Assembly (NCBI GenBank): GCA_036010965.1
Contig: DASCMO010000083.1
Coordinates: 1 to 22,649, forward strand
DNA: 22,649 nt
Reading direction: 5' to 3'
From: GCA-2686265 sp036010965
Lineage (GTDB): Bacteria > Planctomycetota > UBA1135 > GCA-002686595
Below the pieces are notes generated by a model. That model made no database searches. It was given only the letters and a program-made list of their open reading frames with translations, and was not told where the DNA came from. Within the stretch, counting starts at the first letter, position 1; every line of letters starts with the position of its first letter. This document shows positions 1-6,259 of the stretch, piece after piece. Both the position numbers and the translations under genes were made by a program.

Positions 1-2136
1 GCCCCACTCCACGCGCAGGCTGCGCGAGCCTTCGTTGCCTTCCCCGAGCTTTCCGCGCAACAGGGTCAGGGTCAGCCCCTCGCGCTCCTCCGCCGGGCTG
101 CTCAAGACCAGGCTGCCGCGCTGCACATCCTTGCACTCGGTTGCCGGGGGCAGTCGCGCTGCGATCCGCGCGGGCAGGGCGCCCGCCCAAACTCGCGGTG
201 GATAGCGCTCGACGACCCAGTCGAGAGCTCCGTCGTGATCCCGGTGAGGGTGGGAGAGCACGACCGAGAGGGCGCCCACGTCCCAGCGCGCCAGGGCCGG
301 AGCGAGCGCCGCGCCGGCGACCCCCGGCCGGTCGCGAGAACCTGCGTCGAAGATCCAGCAGGCCTCGCCCGGAGCCCGCACGCAGACGGCGGTGCCGTTG
401 CCGACGTCGAGGGCCCAGACCTCCAGTCCGGTCGGTCCGCGGGTCCAGGGGAGGAGCAGTAGGCCCCAGGTCAGGGCGCTCGGTCGGGCGGCGCGGTGCA
501 CCCCGCGCAACCACGCCAGTGAGCCGGCGCAGGCGGCGACGAGCAGGGCGAATGGCCGCGGCGGGAGGGTCGCGGGGGTCGCGGGGAAGCTGTCGCCGAG
601 GTGGGCGACGCCCACCAGGACCATCGCCGCGAGGTCGAGCAGGATCTCGAGACCAGCGAGCGGAGCCAGCAGCCACAACCACCCCGTCAGGAGCAGCAGG
701 GCCAGGGAGGGCAGCATCAGGGGCGTGAGCAGCACGCCGACCCAGCTCCATTCACCGAAGCGACTCCAGACGAACGGCAAGGTGGCGAGGGTGGCCGCGA
801 CCGACAGCCCGACCCCGCTGCACAGGGCATCGACGAGTCGCTGGGAGAGGACGCGCCCCCAGAGGGGCCGGCGTCGGCCGAGACGCCCGACCTGGGCGAT
901 GCACCCGCCACCGGGCAAGCCGGCCCGCAGGGTCGCGACCGCGCCGTGCCCGGCGCAGATCAGGCCCAGGGTGGCGGCGTAGGAGAGCAGCAGGGACGGG
1001 CTGTCGATGGCCGCGGGGTGGGCGAGCAGCTCGATGCTGGCCGCCAGGGACCAGAGCGAGAGGGCGTCCGGCCGCCGGCCTCCCAGGCGCGGGGCCAGCT
1101 GGCCCAGGGCCAGGGCGAGGCTGGCGCGCACCACCGGCGCGGCCGCGCCGGCCAGGGGGGCGAAGAGCAGCAGCAGCAACGCACGCCAGGTCTCGGGGGC
1201 AGCCAGGATATTCCACAGGCTGTGGCGCCGCCGGCCGCGCGCGGCAAGCAAGGCGAGGGCGGACCCCGCAGGCCAGACGAAGATGAGCGCCACCAGGCCG
1301 ACGTGCATGCCGCTGACCGCCAGGACGTGGCGCGTGCCGGTGCGCGTGAAGAGGTCGGTCAGGCGCGGGTCGAGAGCGCCCCGCTCGCCCAGCAGGAGGG
1401 CCCTACACAGGCCTCGGGTGCGCGGGTCGGAGAGCGCCTCCAAGCGCTCGAGGGCCGCGGCGCGCACGATCACCAGAGCGCGCGCGAGGCGCGCCGTGGG
1501 TCGCTCGGAGGCCGGCGAGAGGCGCAGCACCTGATCGGGCAGGACCCTGCGTGGCAGGGCAGCGCGGGTGCGCGCTGCCACCGGCCCGCGGGCGAGGCGC
1601 GCCGGCGGATCATCCCCCAGGAGCCACACGCGCTCCCCGGGAACGATCAATCCGGGGGTCACCGACCAGGCGGGCCCGGCGGGGTGCAGGCGCCCGACGG
1701 TCCGCTCTCCGTGGCGCAGGTCGCTCCAGACGCCGGTCGTGGGATCGACGGGTCCCACCGCCGCCGCGCCGGCTCGCAGGCCCGCGAGGCAGAACAGCAT
1801 CAGCCAGGGGCCCGGGCGGCTGCGCCACAGGGCCAGGCACGCCAGGCTGGCGGCCATCCACAGGCCCGAGGTGCCCAGGCCGCCGGCGAGGGTTCCGGCC
1901 GCCACCGCCGCGCAGACTCCCAGCAGCGGTCGGCGGGGAGCGGGGCCGTCGGCCTGCGCCCGGGCCCCCTGGTAATCCCCTGCACGCTCCACCACCAGAC
2001 GGGGACCGGCGGGCAGCGGGGATGGTTGCGAGGGGAGTGCGGGCACGGCACGCCCGGAGCCCTCCCGCTCTCGCTCACGGCTTGCGCGCCCTGGAGCCGA
2101 GTCCGCTGACGGTTCCGGGTTAGACTCTGGCCCCAT
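1..2136 (-). CDS. comEC: ComEC/Rec2-type DNA internalisation channel, C-terminus cut by window edge
   Basis: The minus strand is open from 2136 to the left edge (712 codons, no stop). Reading N to C there are hydrophobic helices, a soluble N-terminal (DUF4131-like) stretch, and the competence-domain signature 'LAVSGMHVGLVALI' near 1285-1323. 'GRRPDALSLWSLAASIELL' and 'LSYAATLGL' follow at about 960-1080. A metallo-beta-lactamase domain then begins with 'LDVGNGTAV' (about 385-411) and the metal motif 'SHPHRDHDGAL' (223-255). In the family this inner-membrane protein carries single-stranded DNA into the cytoplasm during transformation, and the C-terminal domain is thought to degrade the other strand. 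The family usually has 'LDVGQGDA', so this copy differs at Gln and Asp. The start is uncertain: ATG 2136 overlaps the divergent coaD start, and the first roughly 45 residues are Arg/Pro/Ser-rich, so a later GTG or ATG may be used. No other competence genes are visible. Confidence 0.9.
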   Translation of the reverse strand, partial: MGPESNPEPSADSAPGRASREREREGSGRAVPALPSQPSPLPAGPRLVVERAGDYQGARAQADGPAPRRPLLGVCAAVAAGTLAGGLGTSGLWMAASLACLALWRSRPGPWLMLFCLAGLRAGAAAVGPVDPTTGVWSDLRHGERTVGRLHPAGPAWSVTPGLIVPGERVWLLGDDPPARLARGPVAARTRAALPRRVLPDQVLRLSPASERPTARLARALVIVRAAALERLEALSDPRTRGLCRALLLGERGALDPRLTDLFTRTGTRHVLAVSGMHVGLVALIFVWPAGSALALLAARGRRRHSLWNILAAPETWRALLLLLFAPLAGAAAPVVRASLALALGQLAPRLGGRRPDALSLWSLAASIELLAHPAAIDSPSLLLSYAATLGLICAGHGAVATLRAGLPGGGCIAQVGRLGRRRPLWGRVLSQRLVDALCSGVGLSVAATLATLPFVWSRFGEWSWVGVLLTPLMLPSLALLLLTGWLWLLAPLAGLEILLDLAAMVLVGVAHLGDSFPATPATLPPRPFALLVAACAGSLAWLRGVHRAARPSALTWGLLLLPWTRGPTGLEVWALDVGNGTAVCVRAPGEACWIFDAGSRDRPGVAGAALAPALARWDVGALSVVLSHPHRDHDGALDWVVERYPPRVWAGALPARIAARLPPATECKDVQRGSLVLSSPAEEREGLTLTLLRGKLGEGNEGSRSLRVEWG

Positions 2137-2629
2137 GGCCTCCACGAGCCAGACCAGCGTTCTGTTTCCCGGTACCTTCGACCCCATCACCCTGGGGCAC
2201 CTGGACCTCGTCCAGCGCGCGCGCTCTCTCTTCGCGCACGTCGTCGTGGGGGTGGCCGTGCATCCCGCGAAAGAGCACCTCTTCGACGCCGCCGAACGCG
2301 TCGCCCTGGCGCGCGAGGTGACGGCCGACCTCCCCGGTGTGGAGGTCTGTGTGATCGAGGGCTTGCTGGTGGACGCCTGCGAGGCGCACGACTGTCGGGT
2401 CATCGTGCGCGGTGTGCGCGGCGGCGCCGACTTCGATTACGAGGTCGCCATGGCGCGCACGAATCGCGAGCTCGCCCCGCGCACCGACACCATCCTGCTC
2501 GCGCCGGCCCCCGCCCTCGCGCACATCTCCAGCACGCTCGTGCGCCAGATCGCCTCCATGGGGGGCGACGTCTCCGCTTTCGTCCCTTCCGCCGTGGCGC
2601 GCGCCCTGGGCGAGCGCTTCGCGCGCTGA
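2135..2629 (+). CDS. coaD: Phosphopantetheine adenylyltransferase (CoaD)
   Basis: A 164-residue cytosolic enzyme of normal family length. It transfers AMP from ATP to 4'-phosphopantetheine to give dephospho-CoA, the penultimate step of coenzyme A synthesis. The nucleotidyltransferase signature is clear: 'GTFDPITLGH' at residues 13-22 contains the T-x-G-H motif, 'RGVR' is at 92-95, and the C-terminal 'ISSTLVRQIA' with 'GGDVSAFVP' at 131-151 is typical of CoaD. The ATG at 2135 is preceded by no clear Shine-Dalgarno sequence. The start is head-to-head with comEC, the two possible ATGs sharing a CATG. ridA follows after 20 bases and ychF 23 bases after that, so the three may be co-transcribed. 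In some bacteria coaD sits beside rsmD; that neighbour is absent here. Confidence 0.96.
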   Translation: MASTSQTSVLFPGTFDPITLGHLDLVQRARSLFAHVVVGVAVHPAKEHLFDAAERVALAREVTADLPGVEVCVIEGLLVDACEAHDCRVIVRGVRGGADFDYEVAMARTNRELAPRTDTILLAPAPALAHISSTLVRQIASMGGDVSAFVPSAVARALGERFAR

Positions 2630-2649
2630 ACCACCGCCCGCCCCGTCTG

Positions 2650-3036
2650 ATGAGTGACCGCCGAACCGTCCACACCTCTCGCGCTCCCGACGCCCTCGGC
2701 CCCTACAGTCAGGCCATCGTGGGCGCCGGACTCGTCCACTGTTCGGGCCAGATCGCCATCGACCCCGCCAGCGGGGATTTAGTGCAGGGCGATGTCACGG
2801 CTCAGGCCGAGCAGGCCCTCGCCAATTTGCGAGCGGTGCTCGAGGCGGCCGGATCGGGCGTCGAGTTCGTCTTGAAGTGCAACGTCTATCTGGCCGACAT
2901 GGGGGATTTCTCCGCCGTGAACGAGGTCTATGCACGCACCTTCAGCGGCGACGCGCCGCCGGCGAGGGCTTGCATCGAGGCGCGCCTGCCCAAGGGCGCT
3001 AGAATCGAAATCGACTGCGTGGCTCTCGCGCGCTAG
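2650..3036 (+). CDS. ridA: RidA/YjgF/UK114 family enamine/imine deaminase
   Basis: 128 residues, the normal length for the family. RidA proteins are cytosolic trimers that hydrolyse reactive enamine and imine intermediates (for example 2-aminoacrylate from PLP-dependent dehydratases), limiting damage to PLP enzymes. Family features are all present: 'LGPYSQAI' at 16-23, 'CSGQIAIDP' at 31-39, 'KCNVYLADM' at 76-84, 'PARACIEARLP' at 104-114 with the substrate-carboxylate-binding Arg at 106, and the terminal 'GARIEIDCVA' with Glu120. The gene sits between coaD and the ychF homologue with gaps of 20 and 23 bases, consistent with one transcript. No Shine-Dalgarno sequence is evident before ATG 2650. 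Members with the same motifs have varied substrates, so the exact role is not set by sequence alone. Confidence 0.93.
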   Translation: MSDRRTVHTSRAPDALGPYSQAIVGAGLVHCSGQIAIDPASGDLVQGDVTAQAEQALANLRAVLEAAGSGVEFVLKCNVYLADMGDFSAVNEVYARTFSGDAPPARACIEARLPKGARIEIDCVALAR

Positions 3037-3059
3037 AAGCACCCCTAGCGAACGAGAAG

Positions 3060-4151
3060 ATGAGCCTCGCCTGTGGAATCGTCGGCCTCCCCAACGTGGG
3101 GAAGACAACTCTCTTCGAAGCCCTGACGGGTTTCGGGTCCGAGCCCGCGCCCTACGCTTTCAGCACCACCGAACCGCAGCGCTCGGTGGTGGGCGTCCCC
3201 GACGATCGTCTCGCGCTCATTCACGGCTTCATCGAGACCGACAAGATCGTACCCGCGGACATGTCTGTGATGGACATCCCGGCCCTGACCGCTGGCGCCT
3301 ACAAGGGTGAGGGCCTCGGCAACAAGTTTCTCGGCACCGCCAAGGAGGCCGACGCCATCCTGCACGTCGTGCAGTGCTTCGAGCGCTCCGATCTGGGGCG
3401 TGAGCGGCCGGTCGATCCGACCGGGGACATCGAGACCCTCGAACTCGAGCTGTGCATGGCGGACCTGGACACCGTCGGGCGCAACCTTGAGCGCGTGGCC
3501 AAGAAGGCGCGCGCGGGGGACGACCCGAGCAAGTTCCAGCAAGCAGTCTTTCAGCGCGCGGTGGCGCAACTGGAGGAGGGCGGCTTGCTGTCCGCCCTGA
3601 GCTGGAAACCGGCCGAGGCCGAGGCCCTGCGCCCGCTCTTCCTCCTGACCGTGAAGCCCGTGCTCTACGTGGCCAATGTGGGCGACGATGACCTGTCGGG
3701 GGAGGGGGAGTTCGCGCGCTCGGTAGCGGAGCACGCCCGCGCGAGCGGGAGCGGATCGATCGCTCTGTGTTGCGACATCGAGTGCGAGCTACGCTCGATG
3801 GACGCCGAGGACCGCGAGCTCTTCATGGGCGAGCTGGGGATCGAAGAATTGAGCCTCCCGCGTCTGATCTCGGCTGCCTACGCACTGCTCGGCCTGCAGA
3901 CCTTCTTCACGGCCGGGGAGAAGGAGATCAAGGCCTGGACCATCCTGCAAGGCGACAGCGCGCCCGTGGCGGCCGGCCGCATCCACAGCGACTTCGAGAA
4001 GAAGTTCATCAAGGCAGAGGTCTACTCCGTGGCCGACCTGGTCGAGCATGAGACCGAGGCCGCCATCAAGGCTGCCGGGAAGCTGCGGGTCGAGGGCCGC
4101 GACTACATCATGCGCGAGAGCGACGTGGCCCACTTCCTCGTGGGCCGCTGA
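3060..4151 (+). CDS. ychF: YchF/OLA1-family ATPase, divergent
   Basis: 363 residues, the same length as E. coli YchF, a translation-associated, ribosome-binding P-loop ATPase of the Obg group. Visible parts are the P-loop 'GLPNVGKTT' at residues 9-17, 'KGEGLGNKFL' at 82-91, and a C-terminal TGS domain from about 279 ('LGLQTFFTAGEKEIKAWTI') to 'GRDYIMRESDVAHF'. Three functional sites differ from my recollection of E. coli YchF. The G3 motif is 'DIPAL' instead of 'DIAGL' (72-76). The nucleotide-specificity motif is 'NVGD' instead of 'NVNE' (206-209). The position of catalytic His114 is Arg, in a changed loop ('DLGRERPVDP'). It may be a variant ATPase or a second paralogue rather than the housekeeping copy. 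The start ATG 3060 begins the expected 'CGIVGLPNVGK'. It is the last gene of the apparent coaD cluster. Confidence 0.9.
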   Translation: MSLACGIVGLPNVGKTTLFEALTGFGSEPAPYAFSTTEPQRSVVGVPDDRLALIHGFIETDKIVPADMSVMDIPALTAGAYKGEGLGNKFLGTAKEADAILHVVQCFERSDLGRERPVDPTGDIETLELELCMADLDTVGRNLERVAKKARAGDDPSKFQQAVFQRAVAQLEEGGLLSALSWKPAEAEALRPLFLLTVKPVLYVANVGDDDLSGEGEFARSVAEHARASGSGSIALCCDIECELRSMDAEDRELFMGELGIEELSLPRLISAAYALLGLQTFFTAGEKEIKAWTILQGDSAPVAAGRIHSDFEKKFIKAEVYSVADLVEHETEAAIKAAGKLRVEGRDYIMRESDVAHFLVGR

Positions 4152-4167
4152 GCGAGCTCGCCGCTCA
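4149..4167. terminator. Candidate bidirectional terminator hairpin between convergent genes
   Basis: TGAGCG at 4149-4154 pairs with CGCTCA at 4162-4167 around a 7-base loop. The hairpin starts on the ychF stop codon and lies 2 bases beyond the stop of the convergent minus-strand gene. On the plus strand it is followed by a weak T-containing stretch. Position favours a shared terminator; the short stem and lack of a real T tract keep confidence low. Confidence 0.35.
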
Positions 4168-4169
4168 TA

Positions 4170-5027
4170 TTACCTTTCGGTGAAACCGGGAGTTCTGCGC
4201 CCGCCAGGGCGCACTTCCTCGGTTTCTTTCGGACTGACCTCCACCCTGTTGCCGAAGTCGATTCGTCGCGAGGGACCGAAGAGGAACGTGTGCCTGTAAC
4301 GGCGGAAGTTCAGCGTGCGGTCGCGCGTCCACTCGTCCCGGCGGTAGGGGATCGTCTCTCCGGTCTCGGCGTCGCGAAGCTCTATTCGCAGGGTCGCGTG
4401 CTGTCCGCCGGCCATGTCGTTCTTGTGGATCACCCAGAGTTGCGTGCCGTCGGGGCGCTCGACGGTGAGCGCGTGAAAGTTGAAGTGGAGCCCGATGACA
4501 TTGGGGCAGAGCCGCCCCCACCCTGTTGCCGAAGTCGATGGGCACAGGTGACGGCCGATCATGTCCACTGTCGTGAGGGGATCGTTCTGGTCGAGCGGAA
4601 CCAGCAGCGAACGTAGATCGTCATTCGTGAGGACCATGGGTGTATGGCCGTGGAGATCGCCGTCGATCCACACCTCGGCCGGCACTGGTGGCTCGGTTTG
4701 CAGGATCAGGTTTACGCGCTCCACGCTCGGCGCACGGGCGAGTACCAGGGAGGCCCCGGCTGCCATGGCCAGGCAGGCCAGCAAGACCTTGAAGAGCCTG
4801 TGGGGGGAGCGCGGGCGGTCGGAGCGGCGGAGCAGACGGACCAGGATCAGGGCCAGCCCACCGACGAGCAGGAGCAGGAGCAGACCCGCCGCGATCGCGA
4901 TGAGCCCCCTGAATCCCAAGGTTATTGCTTCGGGCGCTGTGGCCCAGTTGGGCGTGGCGCTCTCGAGTAGGAGGAGGGTTAGCATGGCGGTCCGTGAGCC
5001 TTGGAGTAGCCCCCCGTGCGTCGCCAC
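4170..5027 (-). CDS. Unrecognised membrane protein with two N-terminal helices and a PEGA-like extracytoplasmic part
   Basis: I do not recognise this protein (285 residues from GTG 5027; ATG 4985 would give 271). It has two hydrophobic segments, about residues 40-67 ('GLIAIAAGLLLLLLVGGLAL') and 83-102, separated by a basic loop 'RLLRRSDRPRSPHRLFK'. A soluble tail follows. Early in the tail, 'PAEVWIDGDLHGHTPMVLT' resembles a PEGA-type 'V.IDG...G.TP' strand motif, suggesting a small beta domain outside the membrane. The C-terminus is polar and ends 'GGRRTPGFTER'. An AGGA lies 12 bases before GTG 5027, weakly favouring that start. It lies 55 bases downstream of the aldolase on the same strand and may share its transcript. 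Part of the coding sequence contains a 22-base direct repeat read in two frames (4241-4262 and 4518-4539). Function unknown. Confidence 0.7.
   Translation of the reverse strand: MATHGGLLQGSRTAMLTLLLLESATPNWATAPEAITLGFRGLIAIAAGLLLLLLVGGLALILVRLLRRSDRPRSPHRLFKVLLACLAMAAGASLVLARAPSVERVNLILQTEPPVPAEVWIDGDLHGHTPMVLTNDDLRSLLVPLDQNDPLTTVDMIGRHLCPSTSATGWGRLCPNVIGLHFNFHALTVERPDGTQLWVIHKNDMAGGQHATLRIELRDAETGETIPYRRDEWTRDRTLNFRRYRHTFLFGPSRRIDFGNRVEVSPKETEEVRPGGRRTPGFTER
4241..4539. repeat. 22-base exact direct repeat pair (4241-4262 and 4518-4539)
   Basis: The same 22 bases, beginning ccaccctgttgcc and ending gaagtcgat, occur at 4241-4262 and 4518-4539. The offset is 277 bases, which is not a multiple of three. 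In the minus-strand gene the left copy is read as 'IDFGNRV' and the right copy in another frame as part of 'PSTSATGW'. The flanking bases differ on both sides, so this is a short isolated duplication rather than part of a longer repeat. Confidence 0.85.
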
Positions 5028-5082
5028 GGCCGGGCCATTTCCTGAGAAACCCGTACAAGTCGCGGCCTGTTCCTGGCCGGGA

Positions 5083-6105
5083 TCAGACCCCCGCGGCCTC
5101 CATCTCGGCCGTGTAGGAGCCGCTGCGCGCCGCGCCGTTCATGCGTGCGCGGTGCATGAAAGTGGCTTGACCCTGAGAGAAGCGCTCGCGCTTGCCCGCC
5201 CAGGCGGCGAGAGCCGAGGCCTGCAGGGCGCGCCCGTAGGAGAACGACAGCTGCCAGGGCAGGTCCGGATGGCGCTGGTTCATGGCGGAGAGGTGTGCCG
5301 TGGCGTCCTCCTCGCTCTGTCCGCCGGAGAGGAACACGATCCCGGGGACCTCGGTGGGCACGGTGTCCATGAAGCAGGCGACCGTCGCGTCGGCCACGGC
5401 CTCCACGCCGGCCTGTTCGGGGCAGTCCTTGCCGGAGACGACCATGTTGGGTTTGAGCAGCATGCCGTCGAGGGCGACGCGCTGCAGGGCCAGCTCCTCG
5501 AATGTTCGGCTCAGGGTGCGACGCGTCACCTCGTCGCAGCGCGCCTGATCATGGGCGCCGTCCATCAGCACTTCGGGCTCGACGATGGGGACCAGCCCAG
5601 CCTCCTGGCAGAGGGCCGCGTAGCGCGCGAGGGCGTGGGCGTTGGTCGCGATGCAGGTCTCGCTGGGGATGCCGTCGCCGATCGTGATCACGGCGCGCCA
5701 CTTGGCGAAGCGCGCGCCCAGCTCGGCGTATTCGTTCAGGCGGGCGCGCAGGCCGTCGAGGCCCTCGGTCACCGTCTCTCCAGGCGCCCCGGCCAGGGGC
5801 TTGGCGCCGCAGTCGACCTTGATGCCCGGATGGATGCCCTGTTCAGTCAGGATGTCCGCCAGACGCCGGCCGTCGAGGGACTCCTGCCGGATGGTCTCAT
5901 CGAAGAGGATCACGCCGCCGATGAACTCGCCGCCTCCCTCGCTGGTGAACAGCATCTCGCGGTAGTCCCGGCGCAGGTCCTCGGTGTTGGCCACGTCGAC
6001 GCTTGCCAGGCGCTTGGCGATGGTGGGTGTGCTCTCGTCGGCGGCCAGGATGCCCTTCTTGGGGGACACGAGGTCGAGGGCGATGTCGTTCAGCGTCTTG
6101 GTCAT
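5083..6105 (-). CDS. Class I fructose-bisphosphate aldolase
   Basis: 340 residues from ATG 6105. A longer open frame reaches 6330, but the extra residues have no family similarity and overlap the divergent gene. The enzyme reversibly cleaves fructose 1,6-bisphosphate to dihydroxyacetone phosphate and glyceraldehyde 3-phosphate in glycolysis and gluconeogenesis. Class I signatures are complete: 'GILAADESTPTIAKRL' at 18-33, 'ILFDETIRQ' at 66-74, 'KVDCG' at 96-100, 'AKWRAVI' at 134-140, 'VPIVEPEVLMDGAHD' at 172-186, 'MLLKPNMVVSG' at 215-225 with the Schiff-base Lys218, and 'PGIVFLSGGQSEEDA' at 254-268. No metal-dependent class II motif is present. The gene is divergent from the large selenoprotein-like gene; the two translation starts are separated by 154 bases, which must hold both promoters. 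The unknown membrane protein at 4170-5027 lies directly downstream. Confidence 0.96.
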   Translation of the reverse strand: MTKTLNDIALDLVSPKKGILAADESTPTIAKRLASVDVANTEDLRRDYREMLFTSEGGGEFIGGVILFDETIRQESLDGRRLADILTEQGIHPGIKVDCGAKPLAGAPGETVTEGLDGLRARLNEYAELGARFAKWRAVITIGDGIPSETCIATNAHALARYAALCQEAGLVPIVEPEVLMDGAHDQARCDEVTRRTLSRTFEELALQRVALDGMLLKPNMVVSGKDCPEQAGVEAVADATVACFMDTVPTEVPGIVFLSGGQSEEDATAHLSAMNQRHPDLPWQLSFSYGRALQASALAAWAGKRERFSQGQATFMHRARMNGAARSGSYTAEMEAAGV

Positions 6106-6229
6106 GGGGACGATCGGGCTTGGGTTGAATCGTACGGGGGGGACCTGAAAGCGCGGGATGGTAGCATCTGATCGGTGGGGGCGTGTTCCCCTCCCGGCGA
6201 CCCCGCGCTGCTGCGTGGGATACCATTTA

Positions 6230-6251
6230 GCCTGGGGACCGCTTCCCAGGC
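6230..6251 (+). promoter_or_regulatory. Hairpin in the leader of the large FG-GAP gene
   Basis: GCCTGGG at 6230-6236 pairs exactly with CCCAGGC at 6245-6251 around an 8-base loop. It ends 8 bases before ATG 6260 and would cover the ribosome-binding region. No Shine-Dalgarno sequence is seen outside it. A regulatory role is only inferred from position. Confidence 0.3.
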
Positions 6252-6259
6252 GCGGAACC

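Noticed and set aside
601..2109. Long plus-strand open frame (502 codons) across the comEC region
   Set aside because: Composition is Gly/Gln/Arg/Pro-rich with no family features. The opposite strand reads as ComEC with several signature motifs, so this is a high-GC shadow.
4561..6171. Plus-strand open frame of 536 codons over the aldolase and membrane protein
   Set aside because: It is antisense to a complete class I aldolase with all active-site motifs and spans two unrelated genes; it has no recognisable domain.
6158..6259. Extension of the large FG-GAP gene to a start at 6158
   Set aside because: The extra 34 residues are not signal-like and would push the hydrophobic anchor inward; the region is more likely promoter and leader shared with the divergent aldolase.
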